Source: Cellvibrionaceae bacterium
GTDB taxonomy: Bacteria; Pseudomonadota; Gammaproteobacteria; Pseudomonadales; Cellvibrionaceae
DNA length: 5,173 bases
Reading direction: 5' to 3'
Assembly: GCA_027012915.1 (NCBI GenBank)
Contig: JALUYN010000692.1
Coordinates: 1 to 5,173, forward strand
The notes under the pieces: generated by a model
What the model was told of the DNA's origin: nothing
The model's database searches: none
The model's input: the letters and a program-made list of their open reading frames with translations, nothing else
In this document: positions 1-5,173 of the stretch, piece after piece
How the letters are laid out: each line of letters opens with the position of its first letter
Numbering within the stretch: position 1 is the stretch's first letter
Program-made: the position numbers and the translations under genes

Positions 1-177
<177 letters not shown>

Positions 178-525
178 TCAGCCAATCAGAGCCAGTACAT
201 TTTCTGGTGGACGGCCCAAAACCGCTTTGTCGCCTTTAACTACAATGGGGCGCTCGATCAGTTTAGGGTGCGCGACCATGGCGTTGATCAGATCTTCATC
301 GCTGAGACTGGTGTCTTTCAGATTATTCTCTTTGTAGGCATCTTCACCCTTGCGCAGCAGTTCTCTGGCGCCGATACCCAGCTTGCCCAACAGGTCTTTC
401 AAGGTGTCGGCATTGGGTGGGGTTTCCAGATACAGCACCACTTCCGGCGTTACCTGATTTTCTTCCAGCAGAGCCAGGGTCTGGCGGGATTTTGAGCAGC
501 GCGGGTTGTGGTATATGGTGGTCAT
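178..525 (-). CDS. arsC: ArsC-family (YfgD-type) arsenate reductase-like protein
   Basis: A complete 115-residue cytoplasmic protein of the glutaredoxin-linked ArsC family, the usual length for this group. The N-terminus contains HNPRCSKSR with the presumed catalytic cysteine at C10. The three arginines that bind the oxyanion in plasmid R773 ArsC (R60, R94, R107) have counterparts at R58, R92 (in LIERPIV) and R105 (in LGRPPE). Family members reduce arsenate to arsenite using glutathione and glutaredoxin. This sequence is closest, as I recall it, to E. coli YfgD, a chromosomal housekeeping branch whose arsenate activity is not as firmly established as that of ars-operon enzymes. There is no arsR, arsB or acr3 nearby, so a dedicated arsenic-resistance role is not supported by context. 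The ATG at 525 is preceded by an AAAGGA Shine-Dalgarno sequence about nine bases upstream. It is the first gene of an operon with wrbA. Confidence 0.93.
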   Translation of the reverse strand: MTTIYHNPRCSKSRQTLALLEENQVTPEVVLYLETPPNADTLKDLLGKLGIGARELLRKGEDAYKENNLKDTSLSDEDLINAMVAHPKLIERPIVVKGDKAVLGRPPENVLALIG

Positions 526-660
526 GCCTGAATTCCTTTAGTGTTGCCAAAAAAGCGCTATTGTATACACATATGATGCTGTAAACCTATACGCAGGATT
601 CGGCCAAGCGCTGTTTGATTATTGGGCGTTAAAGCCGTCGAGATTAGATTGAGGAACGAT
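526..660. promoter_or_regulatory. Divergent intergenic region between arsC-like and yihY
   Basis: This 135-base gap must hold promoters in both directions. On the minus strand a TACAAT box (560-565) could be a -10 for arsC-wrbA. The best -35 sequence, TTTACA (580-585), is only 14 bases from it, so the pairing is imperfect. On the plus strand a weak TATACG (588-593) is the best -10 candidate for yihY, without a good -35. The region also has an 8-base palindrome TGTATACA (562-569) and two copies of AAGCGCT (553-559 and 606-612), each containing the palindrome AGCGCT, 53 bases apart. I see no terminator hairpin, as expected between divergent genes. The region certainly exists as a divergent promoter region; the individual boxes are guesses. 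Confidence 0.45.
651..656 (+). promoter_or_regulatory. Ribosome binding site that sets the yihY start
   Basis: GAGGAA lies four to six bases before the ATG at 661, at ideal spacing. The longer reading frame, opening with TTG at 622, has no such site and adds 13 residues unlike the start of the family, so the ATG at 661 is preferred. Confidence 0.7.
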
Positions 661-2034
661 ATGAATTTGGAAACGCTATGGCGATTTTTTCCCTATTTGG
701 TGCGCCAGTTTCTGGATAAAGGGCTACAGAGCCGCGCGGCCGCGCTCACCTACATGACGCTGTTTGCCATAGTGCCGATGCTCACGGTGATCTACGCCAT
801 GTTCTCGCTGGTGCCTTCTTTTCAGGGGCTGGGTGATCAGCTGCAGGGTTTTCTGTTTCAACACTTGTTGCCTGACAGCAGTCTGGAAATCAAAACCTAC
901 TTGGAAACCTTCTCTTCTCAGGCGCGCAGCCTGACTTTGGCCGGTGTGTTGATGCTGGTGGCGACTGCCTACCTGATGCTGAAGAATATTGAGAAGGCGT
1001 TTAACGAAATCTGGGGCGTGCGCGAGGCGCGCAAGGGCCTGTCCAATTTTCTGCTGTACTGGGCCATCCTGAGTCTGGGGCCATTACTGCTGGGAATTGG
1101 CCTGGCAATGAGTACGTACCTGTTATCACTTAAGTTGTTTGTCGACGGTTTCGATGCCTTCGGAATTATTCCCTGGATGCTGACTTTTACGCCGTGGTTG
1201 CTAACTACTGCGGCTTTTACCCTGTTGTTCGCCGCCGTACCGAATTGCAAAGTGCCAGTAAAACATGCACTTGTTGGCGGTGTACTGACGGCCATCTGCT
1301 TCGAACTGTTTAAAGATCTGTTTGGATGGATCGTTGCCAATTCCAGTTTTCAGGTGATTTACGGCGCCTTCGCCATGGTTCCCCTGTTTCTGCTGTGGGT
1401 CAATATACTGTGGATGATTGTGCTGGCCGGCGCGGTGCTGGTTCGCTCTTTATCTGGCTATGGCATGATCAGCCGTGGTCGAACCTACCCGGATCTGATT
1501 GCAGCGCTGGTGGTATTGTGGAAGTTTGAGCAAAATCGAAAAACTGGTGCAGCCATCAACGATGGTCAGGTGCTGCAGGTTGGAGTGGAAACGGAGCAGT
1601 GGCAGAGACTCTGCGAAGCCTTTAAAAAGCACCGCATTATTACCGCGACGCAACACGGGGATTTTGTGCTGGTGCGCGATCTAAATGAGTTGAGTCTGCG
1701 CTCGCTGGCTGATGTGGTAGGGGTGAAATCTCATTTGCCAGGCGTTAGTGATTATCTGCAGAATTTTGAGTGGTTCCCCGAAGTGGCGGCTCGTTTGTTG
1801 TCTATTGATCAACATACCGAGCTGGAATTTGATGTCCCGGTGGGAGCCCTGTTTGCCGGAAGCCCCGAGCCACAGGAAACCTCTACCGCCGATTTGTCGG
1901 AAATTGAGGGCTTTGAAGATCTGGCTCCGCCCAGTGTCGAAGACGACGATACTGACGGTACGGCTGTCACACTCAGTAGTGAACTCATATCCGATACTCA
2001 GATAACGGGTGAAACGCGATTCCAGCAGGGGTGA
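661..2034 (+). CDS. yihY: YihY/BrkB family inner-membrane protein with long C-terminal cytoplasmic domain
   Basis: A 457-residue integral membrane protein of the YihY (Virul_fac_BrkB) family. Six hydrophobic segments are visible at about 28-50, 91-110, 130-155, 168-193, 202-225 and 233-262. The SRAAALTYMTLFAIVPML stretch (24-41) and the YGAFAMVPLFLLWVNILWMIVLAGA region (234-258) are hallmarks of the family. The molecular function is not settled. Many records call it ribonuclease BN, but that is a known misassignment, since the real enzyme is ElaC/RNase Z. E. coli YihY is about 290 residues. Here roughly 195 more follow: a mixed helical/strand stretch (about 277-365) that could be a winged-helix-like fold, then an acidic, Ser/Thr/Glu/Asp-rich tail (about 400-450, including VEDDDTDG). 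Longer versions are common in pseudomonads as I recall. A lipoprotein thioredoxin gene follows almost directly, so the two are probably co-transcribed. Confidence 0.92.
   Translation: MNLETLWRFFPYLVRQFLDKGLQSRAAALTYMTLFAIVPMLTVIYAMFSLVPSFQGLGDQLQGFLFQHLLPDSSLEIKTYLETFSSQARSLTLAGVLMLVATAYLMLKNIEKAFNEIWGVREARKGLSNFLLYWAILSLGPLLLGIGLAMSTYLLSLKLFVDGFDAFGIIPWMLTFTPWLLTTAAFTLLFAAVPNCKVPVKHALVGGVLTAICFELFKDLFGWIVANSSFQVIYGAFAMVPLFLLWVNILWMIVLAGAVLVRSLSGYGMISRGRTYPDLIAALVVLWKFEQNRKTGAAINDGQVLQVGVETEQWQRLCEAFKKHRIITATQHGDFVLVRDLNELSLRSLADVVGVKSHLPGVSDYLQNFEWFPEVAARLLSIDQHTELEFDVPVGALFAGSPEPQETSTADLSEIEGFEDLAPPSVEDDDTDGTAVTLSSELISDTQITGETRFQQG
2027..2031 (+). promoter_or_regulatory. Probable ribosome binding site of the TlpA-like lipoprotein gene
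   Basis: AGGGG sits just inside the 3' end of yihY, ten bases before the GTG at 2042. The spacing is on the long side. No comparable sequence precedes the other candidate GTG at 2009, which favours 2042. Confidence 0.4.
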
Positions 2035-2041
2035 TCTCGGC

Positions 2042-2506
2042 GTGTTCGGATTGCGCAATGTCATACTGATCCTTTGCATGATGCTGACAGCCTGTGATCA
2101 CAGCAGGCAGGGTATTGAACTGCAGTTATACGGTGGTGAAACAGTACCCTGGCAGTCGTATCGTGGGCAGTGGGTGTTTATCAATTACTGGGCAGAGTGG
2201 TGCAAGCCCTGCCTTAAAGAGATTCCAGAACTCAACCGCTTGGCGCAACTGCCCGAGGTAGCTGTGTTGGGGATCAATTACGATGGTGTGGCAGCCGCCG
2301 AGCTGCAGCGTTTGCAGAATAAGTTCGATATTAAATTTGCTCTGTTGCAAGACGATCCCTCACCTGCGTTATCGATTCAGCGGCCCACGGTATTGCCGGC
2401 AACGGTGGTTTATGCGCCCAGTGGAGAACCATTTGAAATCCTGCTGGGACCGCAAACCTTGGCAAGTCTCGAAAATGTTATGAAAAAATCGTTTCAAAGC
2501 CAGTGA
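2042..2506 (+). CDS. TlpA/ResA-like thioredoxin-fold lipoprotein
   Basis: A 154-residue thiol-disulfide protein. From the chosen GTG it begins with one arginine, a hydrophobic stretch and the lipobox LTAC, so C18 should be lipidated by Lgt and cleaved by LspA. The residue after the cysteine is Asp, which in E. coli retains a lipoprotein in the inner membrane, facing the periplasm. The thioredoxin domain carries FINYWAEWCKPC with redox cysteines C54 and C57, followed by the helix LKEIPELNRLAQ. The cis-proline is probably P119 in TVLPATVVY. TlpA/ResA relatives usually reduce disulfides in periplasmic proteins such as apocytochrome c; the substrate here is unknown. A GTG at 2009 in the same frame adds 11 residues, gives a 26-base overlap with yihY and an unusually long charged n-region, but cannot be excluded. 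It probably shares the yihY transcript. Confidence 0.88.
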   Translation: MFGLRNVILILCMMLTACDHSRQGIELQLYGGETVPWQSYRGQWVFINYWAEWCKPCLKEIPELNRLAQLPEVAVLGINYDGVAAAELQRLQNKFDIKFALLQDDPSPALSIQRPTVLPATVVYAPSGEPFEILLGPQTLASLENVMKKSFQSQ

Positions 2507-2587
2507 ATACGGGCTTTTAAGGTTATAATGATTTATTATTCGTGGCCGATGGCCTTTACTAATTCCGGGATTTTTTGAACCGCTTTC
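2507..2587 (+). promoter_or_regulatory. Intergenic region with TATAAT box before the receiver gene
   Basis: A perfect -10 hexamer TATAAT lies at 2524-2529, within GGTTATAAT. The hexamer at 17-base spacing (CAGTGA, 2501-2506) is a poor -35, matching the consensus at only two positions. Initiation would fall near 2536, giving a leader of about 50 bases. The leader contains the small hairpin GGCC-GAT-GGCC (2544-2554) and a run of six T (2571-2576). No Shine-Dalgarno sequence is evident ahead of the ATG at 2588; the nearest purine run, GGGA (2567-2570), is 17 bases away. A promoter is plausible but not proven. Confidence 0.4.
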
Positions 2588-2956
2588 ATGACTATTCCAT
2601 TACTTATCTGTGACGACTCCAATATGGCCCGTAAACAGGTGGCGCGTTCGCTGCCTGATGGCTGGGATGTGGAGATCACCTACGCTACTAACGGTGTTGA
2701 GGGCATTGAAGCTGTACGCGAAGGTCGCGGAGAAATGCTTTTTCTCGATCTGACCATGCCGGAAATGGATGGCTACGAAGTATTGGAAGCCATTCGCGCT
2801 GAAGGCCTGAAGTCGGTTGTGATTGTTATCTCCGGTGATATTCAGCCTGAGGCCCGCGAGCGGGTGTTGAAGTTGGGCGCCTTGGAATTCATTAAAAAGC
2901 CCATCAATAAAGAGAAATTAACCTCGGTTTTGGAAATGTTCGGTCTGCTGGACTGA
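2588..2956 (+). CDS. Stand-alone CheY-like response regulator receiver
   Basis: A 122-residue protein that is a single receiver domain with no output domain. All receiver landmarks are in place: the acidic pair D9/D10 in LLICDDS, the phospho-accepting aspartate D54 in LFLDLTMPEMDGYE, the switch serine S82 in VIVISGD, the aromatic switch position F101 (Tyr in E. coli CheY), and the lysine K104 in FIKKPI. It should be phosphorylated at D54 by a histidine kinase encoded elsewhere and act by protein contact in the cytoplasm. The next gene, 43 bases downstream on the same strand, is CheC-like, and that family acts on phosphorylated CheY-type receivers, so the two are very likely partners. Whether it controls flagella, pili or something else cannot be read from this window. 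The start is supported by the conserved N-terminal strand beginning within five residues. Confidence 0.93.
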   Translation: MTIPLLICDDSNMARKQVARSLPDGWDVEITYATNGVEGIEAVREGRGEMLFLDLTMPEMDGYEVLEAIRAEGLKSVVIVISGDIQPEARERVLKLGALEFIKKPINKEKLTSVLEMFGLLD

Positions 2957-2999
2957 GTCTATAGCTACCGAGTATTGCCGCTAACACACTGGAACCACC

Positions 3000-3611
3000 A
3001 TGTCTGAACCACTCCCTATCAGCGAAGAAATACGTGATGCCATGCAGGAGATCTGCAATGTGGCAATGGGCGCTGCGGGTGAGTCTCTGGCACTGTTTTC
3101 TGGGGTGTTTGTGGAACTACCGATTCCCAAGATTCGCTTTGTAAAACCTCAGGTTGTCACTGAAGCTCTTGCAGGGCTGCGCGGCGAAGACAAGATTTCG
3201 GCGGTCATGCAGTCGTTTGCCATGGGAGAAACTCCCAACAATCAGGCTTTGGTGGCCATTACCGAAACCGGTCTTAACGATCTGGCACAACAGCGTGGGG
3301 TTGCCCTGGAGTCTCCCGATGATGCCATGGCGTTACTGAAAGAGCTGGCCACAGTCATTGTCGACAACTGCCTGCCTCATATTGCTGAGCAGCTGGAACT
3401 GGATAACCTGACACAGGGTGAGTTGCAGACTGTGGCCGCCAGTCAATTGCTTGAAAATGTACAGATTCCCGAGATTGTCGGCGGTGGTCATCTGCTGACT
3501 GCGGAGATCAACTACCACCTCGAAGGCCACCCCTTCAATTGTGATCTACTACTGTTGATGCCCGAAGCAGGCCTTGAGCGAACTATAGAGCGACTGCAAC
3601 GGTTACTCTAA
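3000..3611 (+). CDS. CheC-like phosphatase/receiver-binding protein
   Basis: A 203-residue cytoplasmic protein close in length to CheC. CheC proteins have two pseudo-symmetric helices, each with the motif (D/S)xxxExxN, whose Glu and Asn dephosphorylate CheY-P. The first motif is intact: D13-xxx-E17-xx-N20, followed by xxxG24xxG27 in DAMQEICNVAMGAAGESLA. The pseudo-symmetric second helix, in AMALLKELATVIVDNCLPHIAE, keeps E115 but has T118 where Asn is expected, and A111 at the position of the leading Asp/Ser. One active centre therefore appears usable and the other probably dead. The ATG at 3000 has GGAA (2991-2994) five bases before it. The upstream gene encodes a single receiver, the natural partner. 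The family call rests on motif and length; the sequence is divergent, so a CheX-like or purely adaptor role remains possible. Confidence 0.82.
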   Translation: MSEPLPISEEIRDAMQEICNVAMGAAGESLALFSGVFVELPIPKIRFVKPQVVTEALAGLRGEDKISAVMQSFAMGETPNNQALVAITETGLNDLAQQRGVALESPDDAMALLKELATVIVDNCLPHIAEQLELDNLTQGELQTVAASQLLENVQIPEIVGGGHLLTAEINYHLEGHPFNCDLLLLMPEAGLERTIERLQRLL

Positions 3612-3613
3612 TC

Positions 3614-3640
3614 GAGAGGTGCTTACGCTGGCACCGTCTC
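3614..3640 (+). terminator. Hairpin after the CheC-like gene, possible weak terminator
   Basis: GAGAGGTGC (3614-3622) pairs with GCACC-G-TCTC (3631-3640) through nine base pairs with a single bulged G at 3636 and an eight-base loop. It begins three bases after the stop codon, a typical place for a terminator. The downstream sequence CTTCTATCATTT is only moderately T-rich and has no tight U-run, so termination may be inefficient or the hairpin may only protect the 3' end. Confidence 0.4.
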
Positions 3641-3661
3641 ACGCTTCTATCATTTCCCGGT

Positions 3662-3667
3662 TATAAT
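3662..3667 (+). promoter_or_regulatory. Candidate -10 box of the avtA promoter
   Basis: This is a perfect TATAAT, again in the context GGTTATAAT. The best -35 is CTCACG (3638-3643) at 18-base spacing, matching the consensus at three of six positions. Initiation near 3674 would give a leader of about 23 bases, just enough for the ribosome binding site. It lies between the hairpin after the CheC-like gene and avtA, consistent with avtA being its own transcription unit. Confidence 0.45.
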
Positions 3668-3683
3668 TTTAGATACTCTCTTT

Positions 3684-3690
3684 GGGAGAG
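3684..3690 (+). promoter_or_regulatory. Ribosome binding site that sets the avtA start
   Basis: GGGAGAG ends six bases before the ATG at 3697. The in-frame TTG at 3682 overlaps this site and would add five residues not found in AvtA, so the ATG at 3697 is taken as the start. Confidence 0.7.
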
Positions 3691-3696
3691 CCTTGT

Positions 3697-4953
3697 ATGA
3701 AATATTCCAAATTTGGTGACAAGTTTTCGTCCGATTCCGGTATCGTCAGTTTGATGGCGGACCTGGGGGAAGCCTTAAACGTCAATCCCGATATCTTGTT
3801 TATGGGTGGCGGTAATCCAGCTGCCATTCCCCAGGTCCAAGAGGTATTCGAGAAGCAACTGAGTACTCTGCTAGAGGATTCGCAGCGGCGCCACAAAATG
3901 CTGGGCATTTACCAATCGCCCCAGGGCGATGAGGCTTTTCTGGACGCTGTGGCGGCGTTGCTAAATGAGGAGTTTGGTTGGCCGGTATCGTCAAAGAATA
4001 TTGCCGTATCCAACGGCAGCCAATCAGCGTTCTTTGTGCTGTTCAATATGCTGGCTGGTGAAATGGCAGACGGCAGTCACCGCCATATACAGTTGCCACT
4101 GGCTCCGGAATATCTTGGCTATGGTGATGTGGGCGTGCACGATGAATTGTTCCGCGCGACGCGCCCCTCTATAGAATTTCTGGAGAACAACCAATTCAAG
4201 TACCACGTGGACTTCACTCAGCTGAGTATTGATGAAAGCAGTGCTGCGCTGTGCGTATCCCGTCCGACAAACCCTACGGGGAATGTCTTGACCGACGATG
4301 AGGTGCAACATCTGGATCGCATGGCGCGCCAACACAATATTCCGTTGATTATCGATGGCGCCTACGGCACCCCGTTTCCCAACATTTTGTTTGCCGACGC
4401 CGAGCCTCACTGGAACTCCAACACCATCGTGGTACTGAGCTTGTCGAAGTTGGGGCTGCCTGGTGCACGCACCGGTATTGTGGTGGCTCACGAAGACCTG
4501 ATTAAAGATTTCACCAATGCCAACACCCTGGCTTGCCTGGCGTGTGGCAATCTCGGTCCCTCGTTGAGCACGCCGCTATTCGAAAGTCGTGAAATTTTGC
4601 GCGTCAGCAACGATATTATTCGCCCGTTCTACAAGGCTCGAGCAGAACTGGCTATTAACAAGTTGACCCAGAGTTTGGCAGGGCTGCCCTGTTTTATTCA
4701 CAAGCCAGAGGGGGCCATCTTTCTGTGGCTCTGGTGTGACGGCTTGCCCATTTCCTCGCAGACACTCTACGAGCGTTTGAAGCGGCGTGGAGTGCTCGTT
4801 GTTGCGGGGCATCATTTCTTCCTGGGGTTGGATGAACCATGGCAGCACAGTCAGGAATGTCTGCGCATCAGCTACTGCCTCGATGAGGAAGGACTGGAGC
4901 AGGGCATGGCCATTATTGCGCAAGAAGTGCATCGAGCGTACCAGGAAGCCTAA
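3697..4953 (+). CDS. avtA: Valine-pyruvate aminotransferase
   Basis: A 418-residue PLP-dependent fold-type I aminotransferase that matches E. coli AvtA (417 residues) from end to end as I recall it. Shared stretches include FGDKF near the N-terminus, MGGGNPAAIP (36-45), SNGSQSAFF (105-113), LPLAPEY (133-139), QFKYHVDF (166-173), VSRPTNPTGNV (188-197), the lysine region SLSKLGLPGAR (248-258) and HKPEGAIFLWLW (335-346). K251 should form the Schiff base with PLP. N192, D220 and Y223 are the expected cofactor contacts. R390 in CLRISY should bind the substrate carboxylate. The enzyme interconverts valine plus pyruvate with 2-oxoisovalerate plus alanine in the cytoplasm, linking alanine and branched-chain amino acid supply. 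It appears to be transcribed alone. No residue is missing and no frameshift is seen. The GAYG after D220 replaces the NAYG of E. coli, a mild difference. Confidence 0.95.
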   Translation: MKYSKFGDKFSSDSGIVSLMADLGEALNVNPDILFMGGGNPAAIPQVQEVFEKQLSTLLEDSQRRHKMLGIYQSPQGDEAFLDAVAALLNEEFGWPVSSKNIAVSNGSQSAFFVLFNMLAGEMADGSHRHIQLPLAPEYLGYGDVGVHDELFRATRPSIEFLENNQFKYHVDFTQLSIDESSAALCVSRPTNPTGNVLTDDEVQHLDRMARQHNIPLIIDGAYGTPFPNILFADAEPHWNSNTIVVLSLSKLGLPGARTGIVVAHEDLIKDFTNANTLACLACGNLGPSLSTPLFESREILRVSNDIIRPFYKARAELAINKLTQSLAGLPCFIHKPEGAIFLWLWCDGLPISSQTLYERLKRRGVLVVAGHHFFLGLDEPWQHSQECLRISYCLDEEGLEQGMAIIAQEVHRAYQEA

Positions 4954-5124
4954 GCTCGGAGCTTTGGGTGTCGCAAGGTCTGCACCCTAGGCGCTGGTGC
5001 ATACGTCGAGCGGAGGTGTATATGGCTCGATAATCCATAGTGTGTGTCGCGGTGAATCATAGTGAGCGATTGCTCTCCGTGCGAGAATGTTGCGATCTGA
5101 TCCAAGTCTGAAGCGGCGTTAAAC

Positions 5125-5145
5125 CAAGGCGCCATTCGCGCCTTG
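5125..5145 (+). terminator. Perfect 8-bp hairpin, terminator-like but lacking a U-run
   Basis: CAAGGCGC (5125-5132) pairs perfectly with GCGCCTTG (5138-5145) across the five-base loop CATTC. On the plus strand it is followed by TGTCGG, not a T-run; on the minus strand by GTTTAAC, also weak. It could be an inefficient or factor-assisted terminator, a mRNA-stabilising element, or a structure in the leader of the next gene, whose likely start is only about 12 to 25 bases beyond it. Confidence 0.35.
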
Positions 5146-5149
5146 TGTC

Positions 5150-5173
5150 GGAGCTCATGAGGCAGGAAAATGC
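5150..5173 (+). promoter_or_regulatory. Possible ribosome binding site and start of a downstream gene
   Basis: The window ends in two candidate starts. The ATG at 5157 has GGAG (5150-5153) only three bases ahead. The ATG at 5170 has a CAGGAAA stretch (5163-5169) directly ahead. They are in different frames and too little coding sequence is visible to choose or to name a product. Confidence 0.25.

Larger units (their letters stand above)
4954..5173 (+). other. Structured 220-base region downstream of avtA without a convincing gene
   Basis: No open frame here has a recognisable product. Several short complementary pairs can be read on the plus strand. GGGTG/CACCC (4966-4970 with 4983-4987) and TGCACC/GGTGCA (4981-4986 with 4996-5001) share bases and so exclude each other. 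TCGAGC/GCTCGA (5006-5011 with 5025-5030) has a loop containing GGAGGTG. GAGC/GCTC lies at 5064-5067 with 5072-5075, and an eight-base-pair hairpin at 5125-5145. CATAGTG occurs twice (5036-5042 and 5058-5064). I match none of this to a known riboswitch, tRNA or small RNA. It may be the 3' region of avtA plus the leader and promoter of the next gene. Confidence 0.4.

Noticed and set aside
268..495. 75-codon plus-strand open frame
   Set aside because: It is antisense to the arsC-like gene, which has all expected catalytic residues.
178..525. Part of an arsenic-resistance operon
   Set aside because: No arsR, arsB/acr3 or arsH is nearby and the protein resembles the chromosomal YfgD branch; wrbA as neighbour suggests a housekeeping redox role.
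622..660. TTG-initiated extension of yihY by 13 residues
   Set aside because: No ribosome binding site precedes it, whereas the ATG at 661 has GAGGAA at ideal spacing and gives the usual family N-terminus.
661..2034. Ribonuclease BN
   Set aside because: The YihY family was historically mislabelled this way; the sequence is a six-helix membrane protein with no nuclease motif.
1681..2079. 132-codon minus-strand open frame across the yihY/lipoprotein junction
   Set aside because: It is antisense to two well-supported genes and its translation shows no family features.
3682..3696. TTG-initiated extension of avtA by five residues
   Set aside because: The TTG overlaps the ribosome binding site of the ATG at 3697, and the shorter protein matches the E. 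coli AvtA N-terminus and length.
4024..4491. 155-codon open frame on the minus strand
   Set aside because: It lies wholly inside avtA, whose motifs are intact; the antisense product has no recognisable domain and no ribosome binding site stands out.
4950..5135. 61-codon minus-strand open frame in the region after avtA, with an AAGG five bases before its ATG
   Set aside because: It is the only frame here that is mostly not antisense to a gene, but it is short, has no recognisable motif, and its AAGG is part of the 5125-5145 hairpin. It is treated as chance.

Overview
The window is ordinary gammaproteobacterial chromosome: dense, short-gapped genes and no mobile elements, tRNA, rRNA or CRISPR. 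The gene order wrbA, arsC-like, yihY and a thioredoxin-fold protein, as I remember it, resembles a conserved block in Pseudomonas and related marine gammaproteobacteria. Protein style (an E. coli-like AvtA, a Pseudomonas-like WrbA start) and roughly balanced base composition suggest a Pseudomonas/Cellvibrionales-type bacterium. This placement is an inference.

Layout. Positions 1-525 hold a minus-strand pair: the 5' end of wrbA (cut by the window edge), preceded in transcription by a small ArsC/YfgD-type reductase. A 135-base divergent intergenic region follows. On the plus strand come yihY (six-helix inner-membrane protein with a long cytoplasmic tail) and, almost touching it, a TlpA-like lipoprotein with a WCKPC redox site. 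After an 81-base gap with a TATAAT box comes a two-gene unit: a stand-alone CheY-like receiver and a CheC-like protein. A hairpin and a second TATAAT box separate this from avtA (valine-pyruvate aminotransferase). The last 220 bases carry no convincing gene. They contain several small hairpins, and the window ends at what looks like the start of another gene.

How the genes fit together. wrbA, arsC-like and the TlpA-like gene all point to thiol/quinone redox maintenance around the cell envelope. The receiver and CheC-like proteins probably form a phosphorylation/dephosphorylation pair; nothing else for chemotaxis or motility is in view. avtA is a self-contained amino acid metabolism gene. The parts most worth a second look are the receiver/CheC-like pair, with one of its two phosphatase motifs altered, and the structured non-coding stretch after avtA. 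I see no clear evidence for a wholly new system.
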